Positions 1 to 7,661 of a DNA stretch of 64,000 nucleotides are shown piece after piece; the first letter of the stretch is position 1, and each line of letters begins with the position of its first letter. Source of the DNA: Undibacterium pigrum (GTDB taxonomy: Bacteria > Pseudomonadota > Gammaproteobacteria > Burkholderiales > Burkholderiaceae_D); contig NZ_QJKB01000011.1 in assembly GCF_003201815.1 (NCBI RefSeq), positions 1 through 64,000 of the forward strand, read 5' to 3'. The position numbers and the translations under genes are program-made. Below the pieces are notes generated by a model. That model saw only the letters and a list, made by a program, of their open reading frames with translations, was not told the origin of the DNA and made no database searches.

Positions 1-83
1 CTTCCCATCCCGAACAGGACCGTGAAACGATTACGCGCCAATGATAGTGCTGCAACCAGTGTGAAAGTAGGTTATCGTCAGGC
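1..83 (+). rRNA. rrf: 5S ribosomal RNA, 3' part
   Basis: The window opens inside a 5S rRNA. The conserved block with CCCGAACAGG and the GTGAAA-CG segment is followed by the GTGAAAGTAGG loop region and a terminal CAGGC, as in other betaproteobacterial 5S genes. Roughly the first 35 bases lie outside the window. A strong Rho-independent terminator follows at once, so this is the end of an rRNA operon running on the plus strand. The exact 3' end is estimated to within a few bases. Confidence 0.93.
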
Positions 84-96
84 TTTTATTCCGCAG

Positions 97-128
97 ACCC
101 CCACCCAAGCAATTGTGTGGGGGTTTTG
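97..128 (+). terminator. Terminator of the rRNA operon
   Basis: An 8-bp stem (ACCCCCAC paired with GTGGGGGT) is followed by a short T run, 14 bases after the end of 5S rRNA. It is placed to end the rRNA transcript. Confidence 0.85.
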
Positions 129-197
129 CTTTAAGTGAGAATAGTCGATTTTGTAAGTGGTTTCACAGATCTTAGTGAAATTAGCTGGAGAAAAGAC

Positions 198-227
198 TAG
201 ACAAGAAGTTAGATTATGCAGTATAAT
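198..227 (+). promoter_or_regulatory. Sigma-70 promoter for the tRNA pair
   Basis: TAGACA (198-203, five of six bases of the -35 consensus) and a perfect TATAAT (222-227) are 18 bases apart. The predicted start is near 234, leaving a leader of about 50 bases before tRNA-Val. The position and strength fit a stable-RNA promoter; this is inferred from sequence only. Confidence 0.6.
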
Positions 228-283
228 TTTGCTTCTGTTGATGTGGTGACACACATCAAGTTTATCTGACTAAGCAAGAATAT

Positions 284-359
284 GGGTGCTTAGCTCAGTT
301 GGTAGAGCGGCGCCCTTACAAGGCGTAGGTCGGGAGTTCGAGCCTCTCAGCACCCACCA
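284..359 (+). tRNA. tRNA-Val (anticodon TAC)
   Basis: A full cloverleaf can be drawn. Acceptor arms GGGTGCT/AGCACCC, D arm with AGCTCAGTTGGTAGAGC, anticodon loop CTTACAA giving anticodon TAC (reads GTA valine codons), and a T arm with GTTCGAG. The CCA end is encoded at 357-359. It is followed after about 30 bases by tRNA-Asp, probably in the same transcript. Confidence 0.96.
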
Positions 360-391
360 CAGATAAACAGCAAGAACGGTTAAGTAGTTTC

Positions 392-468
392 GGAGTGGTA
401 GTTCAGTTGGTTAGAATACCGGCCTGTCACGCCGGGGGTCGCGGGTTCGAGCCCCGTCCGCTCCGCCA
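392..468 (+). tRNA. tRNA-Asp (anticodon GTC)
   Basis: Acceptor arms GGAGTGG/CCGCTCC pair fully with one G-T wobble. The anticodon loop CTGTCAC gives anticodon GTC for aspartate. The T arm contains GTTCGAGC, and CCA is encoded at 466-468. It is the second gene of the two-tRNA unit and is followed directly by a terminator. Confidence 0.96.
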
Positions 469-474
469 GTTTCA

Positions 475-507
475 AGAAAAAAGACAAGCGATGCTTGTCT
501 TTTTTTT
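475..507 (+). terminator. Terminator of the tRNA operon
   Basis: The stem AAGACAAGC/GCTTGTCTT has a short loop and is followed by a run of T residues a few bases after the CCA of tRNA-Asp. The flanking A and T runs would also let it work on the other strand. Confidence 0.85.
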
Positions 508-748
508 CGTCCGCATTTTCCTGCACTTCAAGCGCTGCAATTCCTCTGCTCCTCTACATTTTTAATTTCCGCTCGTGATCTCCCATATTAAATCCTGCAA
601 CCAGGCATACAGACTGATCTCTCAGCATCACTCTGTGGTGTAGCTGGCATTTCGAACGGTATACCGTTTGCCTGCGTAGCGAAGGCTGTTTGCAAGCAGC
701 CTTTCATTCTTCTGTATTTCTGTGTTGCGAGGTCTTCAGCCGCAAAAC
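508..748. other. Intergenic stretch without a recognised gene
   Basis: About 240 bases between the tRNA terminator and the rdgC terminator. I see no credible coding region. The one structured element is a perfect 14-bp palindrome at 655-668 (AACGGTAT with its mirror), of the kind bound by dimeric regulators. No adjacent promoter or gene start points to a role. Confidence 0.4.
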
Positions 749-782
749 AAAACCCCCGCCTAATTACTTAAGCGGGGGTTTT
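749..782. terminator. Terminator downstream of rdgC
   Basis: An 11-bp stem (AAAACCCCCGC with its complement) has T runs on either strand, so it can work in both directions. It lies 24 bases beyond the rdgC stop codon on the minus strand. Confidence 0.8.
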
Positions 783-805
783 ATTGGGCAAGAAGCATCA
801 GTACA

Positions 806-1714
806 TCACGCAGCCTGGGCGCTGTCCATCTCACCATCTAAAGCAAACACCACGTCGCTGAGCAAACTGGCCAGCTCGGCAGTCATGAGCACAAAGTCAG
901 CATCAAAGCGTTCTTCTTCATTACTGCCCTTATCCTTGCTTTCATCGAGCACATCCAGCGGCTTTATGCGCTTGATCGTCAGGGTATCGGTCAGGACAAA
1001 GCTGACCTTGTCATCCCAGGTCAGGGCCAGCTTGGTACATTGTTTGCCGGCAGTAATATGCTTCTGGATATCGTCCGGCTCCAGGGTGTAACGCACATAG
1101 CGCACGGTAGCCTTATCTTCAGTCGAAGACTTGAGTTCAGTATCCTGGTCTATGGTAAAGCCCTTGGGGGCTTCGTTACCTGCCAGCCAGCCTGTCATGG
1201 CGGCTTGTGGGGAAGTTTTGGTGCGCAGGCCTTCCAGTGGCAACTTGTCGCAGCACTTCAGCAAGAGCTTGATGACTTCATCGGCCTTGGAAGGGCTGGA
1301 GGCATCAATGACCAGCCAGCGGTTCACTGGGTCTATCCAGACATTGGTATTGCGCTTGACGGCAAAGGCGCGTGGCAGCAATTCCTCGGTGATGCGCTCT
1401 TTCAGGTCTTTCATGGCTTTGCGGCCAGGTGCGAAACCTTGTTCTTCTTCTATTTCCAGTGCACGGGCCTTGGTGACCTGGTTAATGACGCTGGAAGGCA
1501 GCAATTTCTTTTCTGTTGCCAGCGAAATCAGGAATTGCTGATTCACGCTATGTACTAGCTGGTCATTATTGCGTGGTGATGCCCAGCCCTGGCTTTGCAT
1601 CTCATTCGAGGCACATTGTGAAAATGCAATGCGTGACAATTGGGCATGCAACTCCTCGGCAGTGATCTTCCAGGGAGTTGTCAGACGAAAAACTTGTAGA
1701 TTCTTGAACCACAT
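806..1714 (-). CDS. rdgC: Recombination-associated protein RdgC
   Basis: The 302-residue product has the usual length and the diagnostic N-terminus (MWFKNLQVFRL) of RdgC. In the family this is a ring-shaped dimer that binds double-stranded DNA without sequence preference and restrains RecA-driven recombination; it is cytoplasmic and nucleoid-associated. Segments such as GFAPGRKAMKDLKERITEELLPRAF and the conserved WIDP in the middle fit the family, though I judge this by eye. It is a single gene with its own terminator, divergent from the membrane protein at 1921. No truncation or odd composition is apparent. Confidence 0.95.
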   Translation of the reverse strand: MWFKNLQVFRLTTPWKITAEELHAQLSRIAFSQCASNEMQSQGWASPRNNDQLVHSVNQQFLISLATEKKLLPSSVINQVTKARALEIEEEQGFAPGRKAMKDLKERITEELLPRAFAVKRNTNVWIDPVNRWLVIDASSPSKADEVIKLLLKCCDKLPLEGLRTKTSPQAAMTGWLAGNEAPKGFTIDQDTELKSSTEDKATVRYVRYTLEPDDIQKHITAGKQCTKLALTWDDKVSFVLTDTLTIKRIKPLDVLDESKDKGSNEEERFDADFVLMTAELASLLSDVVFALDGEMDSAQAA

Positions 1715-1920
1715 AGCGTATCCAGACGAAGAAAACCTAGCATTCTACACGTCTGCGCTGGGCCACTCACGACCAAAAATACCTCTTTCGCGGCAAGAAC
1801 TAACGCTTCGTCGCTTTCCGGCATACAGGTTCGATGGACTTTGCAATACTTCTTCCATCGCAGCAGAACAAACCAAGCGAAACGACACTAGCAGCACTAA
1901 CAGCACTCAAGGAGATCATC

Positions 1921-2451
1921 ATGTTTAGCCAAATTATCAGCAACACACCAATCTATGTATGGGCAATTCTGGGCTTTCTGGCGTTTCGTGGTTTCAAAGC
2001 CAGCGTAGACCGCGAATTGGCGCTCAGGTCCGTCGTCATCATCCCTCTGGTCATGCTGGGCTTGTCTGCGCACGGTATTGTGGCAGGCTTTGGTACTGAA
2101 CCTTTGGTCATTGCTGCCTGGATTGCAACGATGGCAGCAGGTGCAGCAGTATCCTGGAGTATGGTCAGCGACAAGAATGTCCGTATCCTGGCAGACAAGG
2201 GCACCGTGTTCTACCGCGGCAGCTGGGGTCCGCTGGTCATGATGATGGCTATCTTCATCATGAAATACATCGTGAATGTTGCCTTGCATGTCAATCCGGC
2301 CCTGCACACAAATATGCAATTTGCCTTGATCAGTACTGCCTTGTTCGGTCTGTTTAACGGTTTGTTCCTGGGTAAAATGCTGCGTGTCCTGGTCATGCAT
2401 AAACTGGCAATGTCTTCTGGCCCGGTATTTACCAGCTCTGCTGCCGTATAA
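1921..2451 (+). CDS. Conserved integral membrane protein (DUF6622-like)
   Basis: This 176-residue protein is almost entirely hydrophobic. About five membrane segments can be drawn (residues ~10-25, ~35-55, ~60-80, ~105-125, ~135-155), with short polar loops and a charged RELALR loop after the first. I start it at 1921 because AAGGAGATC sits 5-8 bases upstream; an open frame continues to 1834 but lacks a ribosome-binding site. The layout resembles the DUF6622 family, a resemblance I recall rather than have tested. Function unknown; no operon partner. Confidence 0.7.
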   Translation: MFSQIISNTPIYVWAILGFLAFRGFKASVDRELALRSVVIIPLVMLGLSAHGIVAGFGTEPLVIAAWIATMAAGAAVSWSMVSDKNVRILADKGTVFYRGSWGPLVMMMAIFIMKYIVNVALHVNPALHTNMQFALISTALFGLFNGLFLGKMLRVLVMHKLAMSSGPVFTSSAAV

Positions 2452-2547
2452 AACACGACGGACTGGCTAAAGGAAGAGGATGGGTAGTGGATGGGTAGTA
2501 ATTGGTAACAAGAAGATGCACGATTAGCTTGCAGCATCTCAGACAGA

Positions 2548-2590
2548 GGACAGGGTAGACAGTATAATGTCCCCTGTCCTTATTTTATTT
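2548..2590 (+). terminator. Hairpin between the membrane protein and argS
   Basis: GGACAGGG (2548-2555) pairs with CCCTGTCC (2572-2579), followed by a T-rich tract. It probably ends the upstream transcript. The loop contains TATAAT (2563-2568) with GACA-containing bases about 17 upstream, so the same segment could hold the argS promoter. Confidence 0.55.
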
Positions 2591-2620
2591 ATTGTCAAAA
2601 TACAATAAAAATTCTGTGCC

Positions 2621-4333
2621 ATGCTAGCTGAACAAAAACAAGAATTATTGAAATTATTCCAGAACGCGGTTGAACCCCTGCTGGTCGGTTCCGAGCTTAA
2701 GCCCGTCATAGCGCTGGAACGTCCACGTGACCCTTCCCATGGCGACGCTGCCTGCAATATCGCCATGCAGATTGCCAAACCGCTGCGCAAGAATCCGCGT
2801 GAACTGGCGCAGGCTATCGTGGCAGCAGTCGAAGCCCAAAATAGTCCGCTGGTTGCCAGTGTGGAAATCGCTGGTCCTGGTTTTATCAATATCCGTCTTG
2901 CTACCGCTGCCAAACAGGCCGTGGTTACTACTGTTTTGCAAAAGGGCGCTGAATTCGGCAAAAGCCAGCGCGGTAATGGCGAAAAAGTGGTGGTGGAATT
3001 TGTTTCTGCCAACCCTACCGGCCCCCTGCATGTAGGCCATGGCCGCCAGGGTGCGCTGGGCGATGCCTTGTCGGCCTTGCTGGATGCACAAGGTTATGCC
3101 GTCAGCCGCGAGTTTTACTATAACGATGCTGGTGTACAGATCAATAACCTGGCTTTGTCAGTACAGGCGCGCGCCAAAGGCTTTGCGCCTGGTGATGCTG
3201 GCTGGCCAGAGTCTGCCTATAACGGCGATTACATTGCCGATATCGCACAAGACTTTTTGGCGAAGAAGACAGTCTCTGCCGGTGACTGCGCGCCAGTGAC
3301 TGCCAGTGGCGATGCCGATGATATTGAATCCATACGCCATTTCAGCGTGACTTACCTGCGCCGTGAGCAGGATGCAGACTTGCTGGCTTTTGGTGTCAAA
3401 TTCGATAATTACTATCTCGAATCTTCGCTCTACAAAGACAACAAGGTAGAGACGACCGTGGCTGCCCTGAATGCTGCTGGCAAGACTTATGAGCAAGATG
3501 GTGCCCTGTGGCTGCGTACTACCGACTATGGCGACGACAAAGACCGCGTCATGAAAAAGTCGGATGGTACTTACACTTACTTCGTACCCGACGTGGCTTA
3601 CCATGTCACCAAATGGGAGCGTGGTTATCGCAAGGCCATCAATATCCAGGGTAGTGACCATCATGGCACCATTGCCCGTGTGCGTGGCGGCCTGCAGGCT
3701 TTGAATGTAGGCATACCGCAAGGCTATCCTGACTACATCCTGCACAAAATGGTTACCGTCATGAAAGACGGTGCCGAGGTCAAGATTTCCAAACGTGCTG
3801 GTTCTTATGTGACTGTGCGCGATCTGATCGAATGGTCGGCTGGCGGCGATGAACTGCGGGGCCGCGATGCCGTGCGTTTCTTCCTGATTTCCCGTAAGGC
3901 AGATACTGAATTCGTGTTTGACGTCGACGTTGCCCTGGCACGTTCAGATGAAAACCCGGTGTATTACGTACAGTATGCCCATGCACGTATCTGCTCGGTA
4001 CTGGCGCAATATGCGACAGACGAAGCCGCTTTTGCACCACTGGCCAATGTAGACCTGTCTCCATTGGTAGCACCACGCGAAGCCAGTTTGCTGGCCAAGC
4101 TGGCAGAATATCCAGAAGCGCTGGAAAAAGCCCTGGATGAACTGGGACCGCATCAGGTGGCATTCTACCTGCGCGATCTGGCAGGTGAATTGCATAGCTA
4201 TTACAATGCTGAGCGGGTTTTGGTTGATGATGAAGCGACCAAACTGGCGAGACTGGCATTGATGCTGGCAACCCGTCAGGTATTGCGTAATGGCCTGGCA
4301 TTGCTGGGTGTATCCGCACCTAACAAGATGTAA
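2621..4333 (+). CDS. argS: Arginyl-tRNA synthetase
   Basis: This 570-residue class I synthetase charges tRNA-Arg with arginine using ATP in the cytoplasm. The HIGH-type signature is HVGH at residues 137-140, within ANPTGPLHVGHGRQ. A KMSKS-like loop reads KISKR at 388-392. The N-terminal ~120 residues are the Arg-tRNA-specific domain, and the C-terminal helical anticodon-binding domain ends with the typical ATRQVLRNGL...LGV segment ahead of the terminal residues. The length is normal for betaproteobacteria. The start codon has no strong Shine-Dalgarno sequence but matches the usual family N-terminus. A SPOR-domain gene follows 61 bases later. Confidence 0.97.
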   Translation: MLAEQKQELLKLFQNAVEPLLVGSELKPVIALERPRDPSHGDAACNIAMQIAKPLRKNPRELAQAIVAAVEAQNSPLVASVEIAGPGFINIRLATAAKQAVVTTVLQKGAEFGKSQRGNGEKVVVEFVSANPTGPLHVGHGRQGALGDALSALLDAQGYAVSREFYYNDAGVQINNLALSVQARAKGFAPGDAGWPESAYNGDYIADIAQDFLAKKTVSAGDCAPVTASGDADDIESIRHFSVTYLRREQDADLLAFGVKFDNYYLESSLYKDNKVETTVAALNAAGKTYEQDGALWLRTTDYGDDKDRVMKKSDGTYTYFVPDVAYHVTKWERGYRKAINIQGSDHHGTIARVRGGLQALNVGIPQGYPDYILHKMVTVMKDGAEVKISKRAGSYVTVRDLIEWSAGGDELRGRDAVRFFLISRKADTEFVFDVDVALARSDENPVYYVQYAHARICSVLAQYATDEAAFAPLANVDLSPLVAPREASLLAKLAEYPEALEKALDELGPHQVAFYLRDLAGELHSYYNAERVLVDDEATKLARLALMLATRQVLRNGLALLGVSAPNKM

Positions 4334-4394
4334 GCCAGCAGATTCAAGTCAAGAAACCAGCTGAAAACAAGCTCACAAAACTCGTCGGAGACGC

Positions 4395-5030
4395 ATGAAA
4401 GCTCAACAGAACGCCCCAAAACAACAGCATAGCCAGCGCGGCAGTACCCTGACTGGCATCATTATTGGCCTGGTAGTAGGTCTGGCTATCGCCGTTGGGG
4501 TGGCGATGGTTATTACCAAGACATCGACACCATTTACCAATAAAAATGGCAAATCGGACAAGGCTGACATTCCTCTGACGCAATTACAAGATCCAAACAA
4601 GCCTCTGTATGGCAATAAGGATGCGGTCAAGGAAGCCAATAAGGAATTAGTTGCCAGCAAGCCTGCAGAAACTGTTGCGCCGCCTCCTCCAAAACCGGTA
4701 GAAGCCAAACCTCCAGAAAAAACAGCAGCAGAAAAAGCTGCTGAAAAAGCCGAGAAAGCAGCAGAAGCTGCCAAGCATGACAATGGCGAAGAAAAATATA
4801 TTTACTTTTTGCAGGTTGGCGCGTTTAAGGAACAGGCAGCAGCAGAAAACAGCCGTGCCAAATTGGCACTGATAGGTTTTGAAGCACGTGTTCTGGAAAA
4901 AACCTCTGACTCAGGCACCATGTACCATGTGCGCCTGGGCCCATATTCTCAACTGGAAGCAATGAACCGTACCCGCTCCAGATTGTCAGAGAATAGTGTG
5001 GATGTCGCTGTTGTACGTACTGTCAAGTAA
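4395..5030 (+). CDS. SPOR-domain cell-division protein (FtsN-like)
   Basis: The 211-residue protein has a short cytoplasmic tail, one membrane anchor (residues ~19-42, rich in G, I, V and A), and a long periplasmic linker rich in Pro, Lys, Glu and Ala (PPPPKPVEAKPPEKTAAEKAAEKAEKAAEA). A C-terminal SPOR domain (about 130-211) contains YFLQVGAF and YHVRLGPY. SPOR domains bind glycan strands stripped of peptides at the division septum, which suggests a septal role. It sits between argS and dsbA, an arrangement I recall as common in Burkholderiales. Whether it is the true FtsN is not settled by sequence. Confidence 0.85.
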   Translation: MKAQQNAPKQQHSQRGSTLTGIIIGLVVGLAIAVGVAMVITKTSTPFTNKNGKSDKADIPLTQLQDPNKPLYGNKDAVKEANKELVASKPAETVAPPPPKPVEAKPPEKTAAEKAAEKAEKAAEAAKHDNGEEKYIYFLQVGAFKEQAAAENSRAKLALIGFEARVLEKTSDSGTMYHVRLGPYSQLEAMNRTRSRLSENSVDVAVVRTVK

Positions 5031-5101
5031 TCGTCTGGCGATGGTCTGGTAGTGGCAAGGTAGTGGCCCGGTAATTTCAGTAATCGTGTAAAGGAATAGT
5101 G

Positions 5102-5842
5102 ATGCAATTTTTCAGTCAAATCAAACGTCGCATGTTCATGCTGGCTGGTTTGTCTCTGGTGGCTGGTGCAGTCAGTGCCTCTCCTGCCGCGCCACAGGCA
5201 GGTGTTGAATATCAGGTGCTGAAACGCCCGCAGCCTGTCGAAGGCGGCAAGAAAATTGAAGTCATAGAATTCTTTGGTTATTTTTGCCCGCATTGCTATG
5301 CGCTTGAGCCTTTGCTGGCTGAGTGGGTTAAAAAACAGGGTGATAATATTTCCTTCAAACGCATCCACGTCAATTTTCATGAGTTGATCCCGCAGCAAAA
5401 ACTCTATTTCAGTATGGAAGCCATGGGGAAGGCTGACGAGTACCACATGAAAGCCTTCCAGGCTTTTCACGTCAATCGCAATCGCCTGCAAACTGATGCC
5501 GATGTCATGGAATTTGTCAGCAAGTCTGGCCTGGACAAGCAAAAATTTGCCGATGTCTATAACTCCTTTTCCATCAATAGCAAATTGAGCCGCGCTACCC
5601 AGTTGGCAAATGCCTATCAGATTGATGGCGTACCTTCGATTGCCATTGATGGCCGTTATGTGACATCTCCTGTGATGGCGGCAGCGACCATGACACGCGT
5701 GACGGAAGAGTCACAAAATCGTGCAGCAATAGAGGTACTGGACTATATAGTCGCCAAGGTGCAGCAGGGCAGAAATGCACCGGCTGCAACAGCTCCGGCG
5801 ACACCTGCAGCTTCAGCCAATGCACCGGTCAAAAAGAAATAA
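5102..5842 (+). CDS. dsbA: Periplasmic thiol:disulfide interchange protein DsbA
   Basis: This 246-residue protein has a signal peptide (basic start, hydrophobic core, cleavage near the ASP residues at ~25-30). The thioredoxin fold carries the DsbA active site CPHC at residues 62-65 in a FGYFCPHCYALEP context, and the cis-proline loop reads GVPSIAIDG. It introduces disulfides into exported proteins. The C-terminus adds a low-complexity Ala/Pro tail ending in KKK. I place the start at the ATG at 5102, five bases after AAGGAA, rather than at the GTG immediately before it. A terminator follows. Confidence 0.93.
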   Translation: MQFFSQIKRRMFMLAGLSLVAGAVSASPAAPQAGVEYQVLKRPQPVEGGKKIEVIEFFGYFCPHCYALEPLLAEWVKKQGDNISFKRIHVNFHELIPQQKLYFSMEAMGKADEYHMKAFQAFHVNRNRLQTDADVMEFVSKSGLDKQKFADVYNSFSINSKLSRATQLANAYQIDGVPSIAIDGRYVTSPVMAAATMTRVTEESQNRAAIEVLDYIVAKVQQGRNAPAATAPATPAASANAPVKKK

Positions 5843-5861
5843 GCGCATTTCTTATTGCAGC

Positions 5862-5889
5862 AAGTCCGCCACACCGGCGGACTTTTTTC
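5862..5889 (+). terminator. Terminator after dsbA
   Basis: The stem GTCCGCC/GGCGGAC, with loop ACACC, is followed by six T residues, 20 bases past the dsbA stop and just before the next start codon. Confidence 0.85.
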
Positions 5890-5899
5890 ATTGGACATC

Positions 5900-6682
5900 A
5901 TGAAAACTGTTTTTATCACTGGCGCATCTTCAGGCATAGGCGCTGCCCTTGCCAGGGCCTACGCTGAACAAGGTGCTACCCTGGGCCTGCTGGCCCGCCG
6001 TCTGGAAGTGCTGGAAGAATTGCGGCAAAGCTTGCCCAATCCTGGCCAGCACCATATCTATGCCGTCAATGTCACTGACCACGCTGCTTTGGCGCAGGCC
6101 GCCAATGATTTCATGCAGGCCGTGGGGCAGGTCAATATCGTGATTGCCAATGCCGGTATCTCGGTTGGCACGCTCAGTGAATATGCCGGTGACATCAAGG
6201 TGTTTGACAGCGTATTGCAAACCAATCTGATCGCCACGGTAGCGACCTTTTCGCCTTTCATCAATGCCATGAAAACCTATGCGCACAAGACCGATTGCCG
6301 CCTGGTCGGCATAGGCAGCGTCGCCGGTATCAGAGGCTTGCCAGGTGCAGGTGCTTACTGTGCATCCAAGGCAGCGGTGATCAGTTATTGTGAATCCCTG
6401 AGGGTGGAATTACGTGACAGTGGCATACGCGTGGTGACTATTGCTCCGGGTTACATCGATACCCCCATGACCAAAGATAATCCCTATCCCATGCCCTTCC
6501 TGATGCCGGTCCAGCCATTCTGTAGCTTGGCCTTAAGAACGATAGATGCGGGTAGCTCTTACCGCGTCATTCCCTGGCAAATGGGTGTGGTCGCTAAATT
6601 ACTGCGCATCTTGCCTAATGGGCTATATGACGCCGTATTTGCCAGGGCACGCCGCAAACCGCGTGCCGCAGACCAGGCATGA
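5900..6682 (+). CDS. Short-chain dehydrogenase/reductase
   Basis: The 260-residue protein has the classical SDR pattern. The cofactor-binding TGASSGIGAALA is near residues 6-17, NAG appears around residue 85, a catalytic serine lies in GIGSVAG, and YCASK (Tyr-x-x-x-Lys) follows about 13 residues later. The C-terminal APGYIDTPM segment is also typical. The substrate is unknown. The open frame extends upstream to 5855, across the dsbA terminator, but the ATG at 5900 gives the normal family N-terminus. Its stop overlaps the next start (ATGA), so the two genes are probably translationally coupled. Confidence 0.9.
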   Translation: MKTVFITGASSGIGAALARAYAEQGATLGLLARRLEVLEELRQSLPNPGQHHIYAVNVTDHAALAQAANDFMQAVGQVNIVIANAGISVGTLSEYAGDIKVFDSVLQTNLIATVATFSPFINAMKTYAHKTDCRLVGIGSVAGIRGLPGAGAYCASKAAVISYCESLRVELRDSGIRVVTIAPGYIDTPMTKDNPYPMPFLMPVQPFCSLALRTIDAGSSYRVIPWQMGVVAKLLRILPNGLYDAVFARARRKPRAADQA

Positions 6683-7497
6683 GCATGTTGGTAGACTCGC
6701 TGGTAGATGCGCTGGGCAAGCAGCATCAGCCCTGTGCAGCCAAGGATGAGCCACGCATCGTCAGTCTGGTGCCCTCGATTACAGAATTGCTGTGTGAGCT
6801 GGGCCTGGCACGCTATCTGGTCGGGCGTACCGGTTTTTGCATACATCCCAAATCAGTAGTGCAGGCTATTCCCAAGATAGGTGGTACCAAGGATGTGAAT
6901 ATAGAGAAAATCCGCCAGCTGGCACCTACCCATCTGATTGTTAACATTGATGAAAATGAAAAGCCGACGGTAGAGACCCTGGCGCAATTCGTCCCTCATG
7001 TGATCGTCACCCATCCGCTGGTTCCGCGCGATAATCTGGACTTGTATCAATTGCTGGGCGGGATATTTGGCGTGCAGGAAAGGGCGCAGGAACTGTGTAG
7101 CCAGTTCGAAGCTGCCTACGCCGCCTTGAGCCCTGCCATGGCCTCTTCACCAGCCCATACCCAGCAGGTCGTCTACTGCATCTGGCAAGACCCCTGGATG
7201 ACGGTCAGTCGCGACACCTATATTGCCGCCATGCTGGCACTGATAGGCTGGCAAACCTGGTCACCATCCAATAGCATCTTGCGTTACCCCGGCTTCCAGT
7301 GGAGCAGCGCCATCCAGCATCCCATAGACCGTGTGCTGTTATCGACCGAGCCCTACCGTTTTACTGAAACCCATGTGGATGCACTGGAAAAGCAGCTAGG
7401 CTTGCCTGTGCAACTGGTGGATGGTGAAATGTTGTCCTGGTATGGCAGCAGGGCGATTGCTGGTCTGCAATATTTAAAGCAACTGTCTGCGCAATAA
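6679..7497 (+). CDS. BtuF-like helical-backbone binding protein (cobalamin/metal-chelate type)
   Basis: The 272-residue protein matches the substrate-binding fold of vitamin B12 and iron-chelate ABC importers. It has an N-terminal RIVSLVPSITELLCELG motif, a G-GT-K-VNIEKI segment, and LAPTHLIVNIDEN. Unusually, no signal peptide precedes the domain: the first ~28 residues are polar and charged, and no ABC permease or ATPase gene is next to it. It overlaps the SDR gene by four bases. Cytoplasmic members of this family exist, so a soluble sensor or salvage role is possible, but the ligand cannot be read from sequence. Confidence 0.8.
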   Translation: MSMLVDSLVDALGKQHQPCAAKDEPRIVSLVPSITELLCELGLARYLVGRTGFCIHPKSVVQAIPKIGGTKDVNIEKIRQLAPTHLIVNIDENEKPTVETLAQFVPHVIVTHPLVPRDNLDLYQLLGGIFGVQERAQELCSQFEAAYAALSPAMASSPAHTQQVVYCIWQDPWMTVSRDTYIAAMLALIGWQTWSPSNSILRYPGFQWSSAIQHPIDRVLLSTEPYRFTETHVDALEKQLGLPVQLVDGEMLSWYGSRAIAGLQYLKQLSAQ

Positions 7498-7582
7498 GGT
7501 TATGCAATTCGGCATAACAATCCCAAATTCGAAATACGTCTATACAAATTACACAAAAATGCCACACTGCATAGCACAATAA

Positions 7583-7612
7583 TTGACACTCTAATATCTG
7601 GACAACCATACT
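7583..7612 (+). promoter_or_regulatory. Candidate promoter of the TonB-dependent receptor
   Basis: A perfect TTGACA (7583-7588) and CATACT (7607-7612) are 18 bases apart, about 50 bases upstream of the receptor start. I see no clear Fur box in the 165-base gap. Confidence 0.5.
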
Positions 7613-7661
7613 TCTGGGCATACCAGTTAAGGTTTTCTATATATTCTTGGAGAAGTTTGTT

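Noticed and set aside
1040..1558. Plus-strand open frames opposite rdgC
   Set aside because: They are shadows of rdgC with biased composition.
7498..7661. Cobalamin riboswitch before the TonB-dependent receptor
   Set aside because: The gap is too short and AT-rich, and I could not find a B12-box-like conserved core.
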